Notes: generated by a model from the letters alone, not told the origin. Shown: positions 24,429-35,177, counted from the stretch's first letter. The stretch is DNA of 36,913 nt from Saccoglossus kowalevskii (GCF_000003605.2 NW_003116455.1:731983-768895); one strand, 5' to 3'. Translations and numbers: made by a program.

Positions 24429-25818
24429 TTATATACGATAGAGAAAATTGCCTTCTTTATCATAAAACCGATTTCCACTTTTGATAATTTTCATGGGTTT
24501 TGCGTTTTTTAAGAATTTTACGTCAGATAACTTGAAGTCATATTCTTCATCACCAATATGAGGATCATCAATTTCATCCGTGTTTTCATCGTTATCATCT
24601 CTAATGTCAATTTCTGATATGTCAGAATCATAAATTGTCATATTATCAGTCTTATTTTGATTCTTGATTGCTTTCACTGCATCAGTATTCAGCTTTGTAT
24701 CACTGTGTTCCAATTTTTGATCAGATTCATTCAGTTGTTTTTGTTGCAATTGCTGAAGTTTTTCAGTAACTTGAACACTTGTAAGTGCAATTTTAGTAAA
24801 TGTACCAAGTTGATTATTTTGAAATTTTAATTTTGAATGATGTTTTGTTTTAGAGATCACCATCAGCGAATCAACTTCATCATCAGCACCGCTTTTCAAT
24901 GTTTTTTGACTTTCCTGTTTTTCCTGCGCCAGTAACCCAACATTACTTATCACCACCTCATCTTGTTTCCTCGCTCTCCTTACATTTGGAACATATTTAC
25001 TTTTTAAAATCCTAATAACGGCAATTTCAGAAACATCAAAACTTTTCGCTAGGCGCTTGACAGTCCACTCATCGGGGTGTTCTTGACTCAGGTATCTTAA
25101 TTGTTTCATTGCATCTCTGCTTAAAACTCTCACTTCTTTGAAACCCTTGGATAGTTCTTGTGTTGCTCTTGCTCGTATCATACCATACTGACGACGCCTG
25201 CTTTCTCTACAACATAGTAAACGTAAAATTGTGAATTAATAGCTTTATGCAAAGAAGATAAAAATGTTTATATTGGAACGTTTTGATGAAGGTACTGCAT
25301 TAAAAGCAAATCTCCAATAGATGTGCATTTAAATAAAAAATTATTTGTGGTATACTCTAACATTAAAAAATTACATAATTTGATCATAGAAACACATCAT
25401 CAACTTGATGATAGAAAGCAGGTGTTGGCACAAGTGATAACGGGGGGGGGGTTTACTTTAACCAATGCTTCAGAATGAGATGGTGACCCCCACCCTTGCA
25501 TGCCTCATATGTGTATTTCTGCATTATAAGTTAAATAATAGAACAGATATAGGAGTATGTCAAAAAAATATTTGCCACCCCGAGATTTCAGATGGGTGAT
25601 CTTTTTAGTGCTTACCTTTCGATTGCTCCAAGGTAATTTGGATCATCATGTTTAACATCCTCCTCGTTCCTCGCCACCCGCCGCTTCATGTCATTTAAGA
25701 CTCTCTCATATGAAGTGTATACTGCTGAACTAGATATGCACTTGGCGGACTTAACTTGTTTATAACTTAACTTCACCAGTTGTCTTACAATCATTATACC
25801 TGCGGAAGATGGCGTCAT
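24429..25818 (-). CDS. NGRN: Neugrin / Rrg9-like mitochondrial protein
   Basis: The coding exons are 25818-25616 and 25206-24429 on the minus strand, joined by a GT-AG intron across GAAAG/AGAAAGC, giving 326 aa (human neugrin about 291). The core at residues 99-141 reads DAMKQLRYLSQEHPDEW, then TVKRLAKSFDVSEIAVIRIL, then KSKYVP; this helix-turn-helix-like block with the 'W(T/S)V..LA..FDVS...I.R(I/V)LKSK' pattern is typical of the neugrin/Rrg9 family. Human neugrin is mitochondrial and needed for 16S rRNA and mitoribosome function; yeast Rrg9 is needed for respiratory growth. The N-terminus (1-35) is basic, with Ser and few acidic residues, consistent with mitochondrial import. The C-terminal half is acidic and low-complexity (about 248-300). 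Homology is from motif recognition only. Confidence 0.8.
25442..25451. repeat. Poly-G run in the neugrin intron
   Basis: Ten consecutive G on the plus strand within the intron 25207-25615. It is a simple mononucleotide run with no evident function. Confidence 0.9.
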
Positions 25819-26228
25819 TTTGAACTAAAAAAAACACACAATCCAATGTGCGTGCGATCAAGTCTTTGACTCGTACAGCTGTCTATTTGCGAGCGTTATG
25901 TTACTACTACTAAATCAGAGGTACGTGTACATTTAAATATAGAATTATTATATCATATTAGAATATACGTTATCAGAAGTTAAAAAACGTATACCATGCT
26001 GCGCAGTGATAATGGACATAGCAATCAAATCAGTATTATCAGAGGTACATTACCTCTGGTATTATAATGAATGAGATAGACTACCGTAGTGCCGCGAGAT
26101 TTCACGAGATTTGGACGAAAGTGAGGCTTCCGGTGTTCGAGGGAAATCCCATTTGAAAGTTTGTTTACCAGCTTTACCGTGTCGTCTTGTTCACTGCATG
26201 TGACTTGAACGTATCGTATTTCGACAGA
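25819..26228. promoter_or_regulatory. Bidirectional promoter, neugrin gene / DCP2
   Basis: Start codons diverge across 410 bp. An ETS site (CTTCCGGTG, 26127-26135) lies about 100 bp before the DCP2 ATG; a perfect inverted repeat CAGAGGTA-CAT-TACCTCTG is at 26040-26058; 'cgcgagatttcacgagattt' lies near 26093-26112. A YY1-like AAGATGGCG at 25806-25814, just inside the neugrin coding start, faces the plus strand. No TATA box is evident. Shared promoter use is inferred from the arrangement. Confidence 0.65.
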
Positions 26229-29200
26229 ATGGAAAGCTCAAAACCACCAAGAGATGTTATTCCAGAAGAGATTTTGACTGACCTTTGCAGGTAACTTACT
26301 TTTTTTAGTGTATCATAGTAGTACTAAAATCATATTATCATGGGCAAGTTGTTGCCTGTAGTCCTGGTTTGGAATGACACTGACGATGATTGCGGATAGG
26401 CCTCTCTATCCTTGACCTTGACCATTTGCCTTCATGAATTTTCCGTGGTCTGAGAGGTACATGTATACATAGGTTTTGGGCTGTCGTTTATCCAGTAAAC
26501 ATACCTCCGAAACGTCCAGGGTGGTCCTGAGATTTAGTATAGTGTATTTATTTTAAGTTTTGCTGCAATGAACGCTGATTATAACATTTTTGTCTCCAGT
26601 ACTCACGATTGGGTGGAAAAAAAAACATTACAATTCCCCTGGGGGATATTCAAACGGCTACATGATACATGCGTACTAAATGCATCAAAAGTTCAGGTCA
26701 AAACCATTAAATAGGCTGTTCAGAAAATTATTGTTTTTGAATGTCAATTTCAATGGAAATCAAAAGACAAATCTACAACAGCAAACTTAAATAGGGGATT
26801 ACTTCCTGCCCAAGAGTAGACTTCTGTATCAAGTGTGAATCTGTTTCAATCAACTCGCTGGACAGTGTGAAAAACTCATTGTTCGTATCAGCTTTTTCAA
26901 GACTATAGTTGGCTCCTCACTGGTCTGGAAATAGCTATTGCTTTAGGTGTGAATCTGCAAATCTTTCAGGACCATCTGTACATGGGCCGATTGCTGAAGA
27001 ATTGTAGCTCTTTTTGTGTCGGCCTTTAGTCTGTGTGATGGTAAACCGTATGGTAAGAGTTTAATAAACATATTATTAATTGATGACTGTACTTGTATTT
27101 GCGATACCATTTGGCATTGTACATCTGTGTTTTGCAAGTATATTGGAGGAACCTCAACCCTTCTATGTTGATAAAATCTCAATACTGTAAATGCATTTAC
27201 TATACACTGGGTTTTAATTTTGCTATTTTCGCTGATACATGTAAGTAAAATCTGCTAAATTAAATCGACGTGAACATGAAAAATAACAATAAAACTCATT
27301 GTTTTCTTGACAAAATTTGTGAAATTAAAACACAGTGACTATACTCAAAACAACAAAATAGTGAAATAAATGGTTTTACAGTAACTAAAAATAACAAGTT
27401 TAAGTATACCAATTGTCTGTGAGCTCTCGTCTCACTGACTGGTCAGTGCATTAGGATTTCTGAATTTTTGGGTTATCATAACCCAGGGATTGCGTTAACC
27501 CCATATTCTGCTTCCTGAACTCCAATTATTGAAGAAGGACCCAGTTTTTCAGGAAAGCAGGGGTCCAATCTCTAATAAATTTATCCAGGGTCAAATTTCA
27601 AATTCTTAAAATTTTGTAAGTGGGACTCATCTTGCTGAGACACTAGCGCAATTCCATTAATCCATGATTTTGTTTTGGTTTATTATTTTGGTATTCTGAT
27701 TTTGGTTTCATAATTTTTTTTACCGACATGCACCAAGTCTCAACTTTTTATGGTTTAGTCATTATTACACACAGTGGTGCACAATAATATTTTGGGGTAT
27801 TTTGGCAAAATACCACTTGGTTGAAAGTTGAATAGTACATGTATTCAAATACACACTTCCAGTACTGTCTCAGTCGAGTACTAGTGGTAAGTACTGGCCC
27901 TGCCCCTCAAAATTAGGCAAAAATTACACAGGTAGTAAGGTAAGGTTTGTAAGTAAAAGGGTAATTCTTTCTGTGTTATTATAATATGACATTTAATTCT
28001 ATACATATTTGTTTTTCTTGTTTTCTTTAACAGTCGATTCCTCATCAACATTCCTGGAGAAGAAAGAGCTGATCTGGTCAGAGTTTGTTTTCAGATTGAA
28101 CTAGCACACTGGTTTTATTTAGATTTTTACTGTATAGAGAATCCTGAATTGCCTACCTGTGGAATCCGTGAATTTGCCCAAGTTAATATCCTTTTAAATT
28201 AACTCTTGGATGTGGTATGTGTAAAAAATATAACAGTGAAAGTGTTGAAGATATTTGTTGTGCATTGGGAGGGGATGGCTATAAAAAAAATGCAATACAA
28301 TGAGTAGTGCCTACTGGGGGACATCGGACTTTGTAGCAAAAATAGAAAACATTTTGGGCAATATCTGTCAATCATTACTCTGATTTGCAGCCGATGTTTA
28401 TATTTCTAGTTACAACTTATGTAAATGTGAAAACAAAGTGTGTAACCTATTGTAGAATGTTATATCATGGTACATCTTAGTACATCCATGGTTATATCTA
28501 TATCTAGTACTACTTCAGCGTCAAATCAGTGCCTGGAATTGCTGTAAATTTTACTGTTTATCCAACAACTCAGAGCAAAGTGTTCTTTACTCTGTAATTC
28601 TCTAAAAGAAATCTTTGAATCACAATTCCCGAATTACTGTCAGACACGATGTAATTCTATTTGCACATGCGTAACCTACACAGCAACGGGCGAGGGTAGG
28701 ACAAAAATATAAAAAGTCAAAGAAACACCGGTAGACATGCAACCCGGATTATGTCTGCTGCATATTTGAAATGAGGGCAGCTAGAAGAACTATTTAACAC
28801 AGCTGAGAAACACGGATTTCCAGTTGAAAAAATATTTTCAGAGTAAATAGACTGAAATAGAGAATGGTACATGTGTGTTTCGCAGAGAAAATATGGCCGT
28901 GACATAGTTTTTCAACTCCCAAAATGCCCACAAAAAATATGTAAATATTACGCTATAGCCAAAGATAATTTGCATGCTTGTTATCCTTGCTTAGGCAGAA
29001 TAGTGTGCACATTTTCAGAGGCTGGTACAAATTAATTGAAAAGATGATGGCAGTCTTATTTCAGGTGAATTTTTACGATGTGAGTTGAAAACATTGATGT
29101 TTGGTGTACTGCGATTCTGTGTGTTAGGTACATTCAAAAGCTTCCGCTATGTTGACCCCAGGTTTCGCAATATGCGCAAGCGCACAAACGATGAATGCGC

Positions 29201-32200
29201 AAGCGCTGTTCAATTCAGGAACCAGGAATTATTGGTTTATAGAATTGCTCAATGCCAATTTACAGCCGTTTGTAAGACTCTTGTGACCCAGATATTTTGT
29301 GCTGCTTCAAGCAGTTCCACTACATGTTTGTTTCTTTCAATAACATTTGTAGTAAAAAAATATGATTACAGTTTTTGTATAATTTGTCATGAATAATAAT
29401 ATATAGCACTCATTTGGGCAGACATATGTTATTTGTAGCTAAAAAGTACCAGCTTCTTTATTGAACACTCTCTGTTATATTTATGTGTATGGGTGTAAGC
29501 TCCTTGACTACTAATACTTTTCAGACACTGTCCTTATTTACATGAACACTCTCAGAATGTCAATGAAATTATTGCCAATTGGAAAGATTACAAGATGAGT
29601 GTACCAACTCACGGTGCTATAATAGTAGATGAAACATTACAACATGTAAGTTTACCTGCTGTTATTAAAGGGATGTTATGGTAGCAACTGTGGGAAAATG
29701 AGTTAATCAGACATTCTCTAAAAGTTACTAAGCATACTACCATAACAACCTATACTTTATCTAAAATTTTAGATATAGGTGAACACCGTAGTGGATATGC
29801 TGTGTCAGTGTTCGTCTATATGAAATACATGACAGTCCTGTTGCTACCGCGTATCATATGTACTATGCGAGGATACGTGAATTACTTAATTATTTTTCAA
29901 TTGCATGCTTTACTGTCATCGTCGTATTATTCTGAATATGTCATCGCATATTGTTTCGAACATGTGACTGCCATACTCTTTCGAACACCAAACAGCAACA
30001 TTGCCAGCTAAGTTGCTGTCTTGTTCGTAATGCGCATCTCTACACTGTTACATGATTTGTAACAAACCTTTTTTATGAGGGTGTGCTACTAGTATTTGGC
30101 TAAAGGTTAGCATTGAATGACGTGCATCAGACGTGATGTGCATTAGACTGTGCATTAGACATCTTGTTTTGATAACTTTTCCATTTATTATATACCGGCA
30201 GTAATTGAAAGGCAATTACATCATAATCTTCTATTTATATTCACAATGTTCAAGTCCCCCCACTCCTTGTTTGACATCTCCTGTTGAGGTTGGTTTGGTT
30301 CAACTTGTTCTAATCGCTTCATGACTGTAGTACTCTAAATTTCAGGAAACGTATCAAAAATAGAATTGACTTAATTTGTTCAGGGGCTGTTGATTCACGA
30401 CATGCAAAATAGGATTCCAAGGCAGGTCTTAAATATAGTTTATATATTTCTTTATATAGGTATTATTGGTACAAGGCTACTGGGCTAAAGCTAGCTGGGG
30501 GTTTCCAAAAGGTAAAGTGAACAAAGATGAAAGTGAACATCAATGTGCAATCAGAGAGGTACGAGTAAATATTCTTTGTGTTTTATTATACACTGTGTTG
30601 AAGTTTCTCCCAAACTCGGGTTGTTTTTTAGGTTCAAGTTACTGAAAGTATTTACCTTGTTTTATATACCGGTATATACTTTCATGGTTGTTAAAAACAA
30701 TACAAAGCATGTCACTGTCAAACCTGTGTTTAGGGACTTCATTAAAATGATCTTTATGGACAAAGGGGTATTTTAATGATATAATATTTCGTATAGAAAA
30801 TAATGATATAAAACTGCAACTGAAACAAGTTTATTTATGTTGATCAAAATCAAACAACTTTGACTTGAGAAAATTAAAAATTCCTTGAATTCTAATTATT
30901 ATTTTTGGCTCTAAACAAAGGCCAATCTGCAAAAATGTTGCTAAAACGCTTGTCACCTAAACAGTTGGTCTTTTTATATACACAGGTTGCTCATACATTA
31001 TGTTTTGTGACGAGGTACCATGCAACTAGGTTTATTGTTTACAAATTATAATCCACGACTGGCAGGATGCGTGTCGGTCGGTACATAATTATAATAACAA
31101 CTGGACAATAGTCCTGGTCGGAAGCATTTCCGTGGTGATCGCTAATTTTGACTGCCGGTCGCGGCCGACCGCCGCCGACCAGCGTGGCGAGATCCCTGCT
31201 AATAAGGGTCACTACAGGCAGCTGGTCACTAACACAAGTTTGACTGTAGTATCTGATCGTCTTTTCTATTGCCGAGTACTGTTAAATAAATAATAATTCA
31301 GAGAAAATGAATTTCATACAAAACACCCAAAAAGTTCTTTCAGTGAAAATTAATTCCAGCTAAAATATTTTACAGTACTATGCACCATGTGTTTTTAAAG
31401 CATTCTATATCGGTATTTGTGTTTCTAAAAACATCAACATGTGTCAAACTTTAAATTACTGTTGAATACTTTATTTTCGCTGGAGGGATGATTCCGTGAA
31501 AATAAAATCCAGCGAATATACTTTTTTTCGTATATTTCACATTAAACTCATCAAAAATCAGTGAAAATAAATTCCATACAAAACGCCCAAAAATCCTTTT
31601 CAGCAAAAATTTATTCCAGCGAAAATACAGTATTCCACAGTAAATTTTTACAAATTTTCTACCTAATATGCTTGATCAAGTAAGAGAGACCAAAAAAAAA
31701 ACAGACATACTAAAAAATAAAATTCTGTCATTTATTTGAATCTGAACCTGAAATACAGAACAATCTGGAGCTAACTTCTAAATTGTTTATTTCATGTTCA
31801 CCAATTGTAGGAACTTCATGTAGTGAAGTCCTACTAGGCAAGTTCAGTGTTTGTATTTTCATAAATAAAAGTAATTTACTTCTCATCAAGCGTATAAGGT
31901 AAATGGTGAAATAAAACCTTTGCTGAATATACGACTTGTGTTGCCATCAGTTCATGATCTTGTGCGCTTCCATCACACAACCTCAGTGCACAAAAGCTGT
32001 ATCCAGTCCATGAAGATTACTTAAATATGACGGTGTTTGCTAACATTTTTTCTTTTATATTTAATAGGTTTTAGAAGAGACGGGCTTTAATATCAGTAAT
32101 TACATAGACGAAAATGAATATATTGAAGAGCGAATAAATGAACAAATAGTTCGACTGTATATTATCCCATATGTGCCAGACGACACTAAATTTCAACCCA

Positions 32201-35177
32201 AAACAAGAAATGAAATAAAAGTGAGTTGTGTTTGTTTGTGCATTGTTATCACTGTCTATATTAATTTACTTTCTTACCGATCAAGAAAAATGAACAAAGA
32301 GAAGAAAAAGATAAAGCATGGTTGACTCCTATTTTGTTCATACAAATGTATTTCATCATTTAGAAAGAACTTATTTATATAGACTCTGTTTCAAATTTGG
32401 TATTTCTTTGTTATTTTCTTTCAATTTACCCAATGTAACCTACTTTTACATAGTGTCACTGTCATTACCATGCATCTTGTTTTATATGGGGTTTGGTGTG
32501 AGATAAGTATGGTTTCACTATGCATTTGTGAATCTGATGTATTTAGCAACTTCAGTGATTGTCCTTGTCCCAACATATCCTAAAGTGATTAGGGGTTTAT
32601 ATTGACTATTACCCACGGTCAGTGTTTCTCAAACTCCATCAGGATTCTTGATCTTTACTTGCAAAGTAAAATAAATGTTGTCAATATTGTGATTCTCTCT
32701 TATTAGTCTGTTGAATGGTTTCTAGTGGATGATCTACCATGCCATAAAAGAGACTCTACTCCTAAAGTAAAACTTAATATGAGTGCTAATAATTTCTTCA
32801 TGGTCATACCTTTTGTCAAGTAAGTATACAAATATTTAATTTGAAAGAATACACTAAACTGTGTTGTAACATTTATGTTCCAGTAAATTTTTGACCTGTG
32901 TATATTTTGGTCAGTTTAGCTTCAGTAGATAAAATGTGCAAATCTTTCCTTAAAAAATGTACAAACACATTGTGGTGACAAGAACTGACCTATAATGTAT
33001 TTTGGTTTGTAATTTGCTTTCTTTATTATGGTGACAAGAAGTATATGCACCCCATACAGACACACGTGACCTACTCAGAACACCTTTGACACATGTGACC
33101 TACTCGGAACAGCTGTACCACATATGACCTACTCAGACCAGCTTTGACACGTGTGACCTACTCAGACCACCTTTTTTCACATGTGACCTACTCGGACCAC
33201 CTTTGACACATGTGACCTACTCGGACAACCTTTGACACATGTGACCTACTCAGACCAGCTTTGACACATGGGACCTACTCGAACCACCTTTGACACATGT
33301 GACCTACTCGGAACACCTTTGACACATGTGACCTACCCGGAATACCTTTGACACATATGACCTACTCAGTCTCCCTTTGACACATGTGACCTACTCAGAC
33401 CACCTTTGACACATGTGACCAACTCAGACCAGCTTTGACACATGTGACCAACTCAAACCAGCTTTGACACATGTGACCAACTCAAACCGCTGTTAACACT
33501 TGGAACATGCCCAAACCATACTTAACACCTTTTACAATAATAATAATAATACTAAACATATTTATTTACCTTCATGTTTTCTTCCAGACCTCTAAAGAAG
33601 TGGATTGCAAAGAAAAAAGGCTCAGGTGATTCACAAGAACTAAAACAAACAAAACCTAAAACATCCGTCATGGCGGCCACCATGAGTGACAATAAACAAA
33701 TGACAGACAAACAACTAGCGGATCAACGACGACAACGCCAACAACGGCTGTTTGCACAGGCAAATAAAAATGAATTTACGGACTATTTGGAGCTGAAAGA
33801 AGGTCCTGGGAGTGGTGGTGTGAGAGGATCGTTACCACAGCAACCAAGGGGCAGAGGAAGAGGAATGACACAAAAACAGTACAAAATTTTGGTAAGTGAA
33901 TTTTTGATCTCATCCATGAATGAATATTGTTGAGGTCTTTCAATGTCTTTTTCTTTTAATAGATAACCATGTTTCTCTTCACCACAGTACTGTATATATG
34001 CAATCAATAGTGATAGAATGGATTTGTAGTGACATAATACTGTGAATCATATTAAATACCACCAGAGACAATTTCTTTGTAAATTTTATATGACAGTGAA
34101 AATCATGAAATTTTGTAGTAGTAAAAACTTCAAATTGTAGAAATACCATGGAAATCAATCGGTTTATAGTATAATGTAAACTACTGTAGAATAATTTATT
34201 TTCGCTTGGAATTTATTTTCTCGCTATTTTTGCTGAAGGGATGATTCCGTGAAAATAAAATCCAGCAAATATACATTTTTTCCTATATTTTACATTAATC
34301 TCATCAAAAATCAGTGTAAATAAATTCCAAGCAAAACGCCCAAAAAGCCTTTTCAGCGAAAATAAAGTATTCCACAGTATTTGTTGCACACAGCCATATC
34401 GTCTCAAGTATGGAGTAATATATATGTTCCTGTTAATGTGTCAATGTGTGATTTATGTATTATGTAACTCAAATTAAGAAATGAACATTTTAAAATAAGA
34501 GTACAAAATATGAAGGTTGGATATCATATGATTTCCAACACTTGAAAATTTTGAATGGTGCTGATTTTTAAATTGATAGCCCATGCATGTCTTTTATATA
34601 ATCATGATCTTCTTTTCCAGGCCCGTGATTCTGGCAAGGACGCAAGGAGATCGCTATTTGATGGTAAGTGTAGCCAACTACATGTAATTATGCATGTCAA
34701 AAAGTTCCTGTTTGATGGTCAAATCCTAAGATTAAAATTAATGCTAAGTTGCGGCTGATCTGCACTGGCTTGGAAGATGAATTCTGATTGGCTAAAAAAA
34801 CAAAAAAACTTGTGGCGTTGAATGCACGTTCATTGTCAGTATTGTTATGCAAATTCAAACTAGCTAATCATTTACAACCTTCCGAGCCAGTGCAGATTAG
34901 CCCCTAAGTTGACCTAAAAGTTTGCGTTTATAGTTTTTGAACTACCGGTATTGTTGTACAGACGCCATCACATAGATGGCTCATTGACCAAACTGAGTAC
35001 ACACATTCACAAACCAATGTCTTGTATTTTTATTTTCACACAGATAAAAAGTCAGACTTGGTTTCTGATGTCCAACCTGATACGGATCATCCTTTCACCT
35101 CTAGAGCTTTTCAGAATTTCGAGTTTGACTGGGATGCCATTTTAAAACATTGTGAGTTCCAGCCCAAACTTTTCTGA
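26229..35177 (+). CDS. DCP2: mRNA-decapping enzyme 2
   Basis: The coding exons are 26229-26290, 28034-28185, 29518-29645, 30460-30558, 32068-32220, 32707-32819, 33588-33891, 34621-34663 and 35044-35177, giving 395 aa (human 420). DCP2 removes the 5' cap (m7GDP) from mRNAs in the cytoplasm with DCP1, EDC3 and EDC4. The N-terminal regulatory domain (about 14-95) includes [16 protein letters not shown]. The Nudix domain contains [18 protein letters not shown] (118-135) and a complete Nudix box, G132 to F154, with RE-VLEETGF spanning the exon 4/5 junction; Glu147, Glu150 and Glu151 are metal ligands or catalytic. Box B follows ([13 protein letters not shown], from 199). The linker (about 240-350) is basic and Gln-rich, and the C-terminus keeps the conserved SRAF-x-x-F-x-F-D motif. 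All introns are GT-AG except intron 2, which is AT-AC. Confidence 0.97.
27183..27383 (+). mobile_element. Palindromic MITE, family B, copy B2
   Basis: A 201-bp copy in DCP2 intron 1, starting TACTGTAAATGCATTT and ending GGTTTTACAGTA, so intact TA-flanked inverted ends remain. The interior 'ataacaataaaactcatt' and 'gaaattaaaacacagtga' are shared with B1. It is non-coding. Confidence 0.85.
28186..29517 (+). other. U12-type AT-AC intron (DCP2 intron 2)
   Basis: The intron begins ATATCCTTTT (28186) and ends TAATAC (29517). TCCTTGAC at 29501-29508 matches the U12 branch-point consensus and lies about 10 nt before the junction, the distance expected of this class. Splicing GTT-A to TT-TTC-AGA gives QVIFRHCPYL, which matches the conserved KAVFSHCPFL of human DCP2. 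Using the nearest GT (28182) and AG (29523-29524) instead shifts the frame and hits TGA within seven codons. The intron carries a copy of repeat R. Confidence 0.93.
28418..28550 (+). repeat. Dispersed repeat R, copy 2
   Basis: Plus-strand copy of the sequence found reverse-complemented at about 7600-7728. The most conserved part is 28505-28540, with the block 'actacttcagcgtcaaatca'. It lies inside the AT-AC intron of DCP2, about 1 kb from its 3' end. Confidence 0.7.
31277..31377 (+). mobile_element. Palindromic MITE, family A, short copy A4
   Basis: Starts TACTGTTAAATAA and ends ATTTTACAGTA, 101 bp. It keeps the right part of family A ('catacaaaacacccaaaaag', then 'cagtgaaaattaattccagc') but lacks the 'gatgattccgtgaaaataaa' block, so it looks like an internally deleted derivative with intact ends. 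Confidence 0.7.
31457..31642 (+). mobile_element. Palindromic MITE, family A, copy A2
   Basis: 186 bp, from TACTGTTGAATACTTTATTT to GTATTCCACAGTA. It contains 'ggatgattccgtgaaaataa' and 'aaaacgcccaaaaatcctt', in the orientation opposite to A1 at 4353. Both ends are flanked by TA. Confidence 0.85.
33057..33530 (+). repeat. 29-bp minisatellite in DCP2 intron 6
   Basis: About 15-16 tandem copies of a 29-bp unit of the form CACATGTGACCTACTC followed by 'rgaccacctttga', in the intron 32820-33587. Most copies keep CACATGTG, a palindromic E-box, overlapping TGACCT, a nuclear-receptor half-site in reverse. The last units drift to 'gaccaactcaaacc' and then decay. The array ends about 60 bp before exon 7. 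Confidence 0.95.
34182..34379 (+). mobile_element. Palindromic MITE, family A, copy A3
   Basis: 198 bp in DCP2 intron 7 (33892-34620), from TACTGTAGAATAATTTATTT to GTATTCCACAGTA. The interior matches A2 and, in reverse, A1. It has an extra 'ggaatttattttctcgctat' near the left end, so the left arm is slightly longer than in A2. Confidence 0.85.
34752..34903 (+). mobile_element. hAT-like MITE in DCP2 intron 8
   Basis: A 152-bp element with inverted ends: the left reads CGGCTGATCTGCACTGGCTT; the right read backwards reads GGGCTAATCTGCACTGGCTC. It is flanked by the 8-bp direct repeat CTAAGTTG at 34744-34751 and 34904-34911. An 8-bp duplication fits the hAT superfamily. It fills nearly half of the 380-bp intron. 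No coding capacity. Confidence 0.85.

Larger units (their letters stand above)
30559..32067 (+). other. DCP2 intron 4, with two family A elements
   Basis: GTACGA to TTAATAG, splitting the Nudix box between RE and VLEETGF in phase 0. It holds two palindromic family A elements (31277-31377 and 31457-31642) separated by only 79 bp and a GC-rich patch (about 31151-31200) with repeated GGTCG/CGACC. No gene was seen in it. Confidence 0.85.

Noticed and set aside
29085..29396. 103-aa open frame in DCP2 intron 2
   Set aside because: It is inside the AT-AC intron, has no motif and no splice sites that would join it in frame with DCP2.
28182..29524. GT-AG reading of DCP2 intron 2 (GT at 28182, AG at 29523-29524)
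   Set aside because: It joins CAA to ACACTG, shifts the frame and meets TGA within seven codons. It also loses the conserved IFRHCP sequence.
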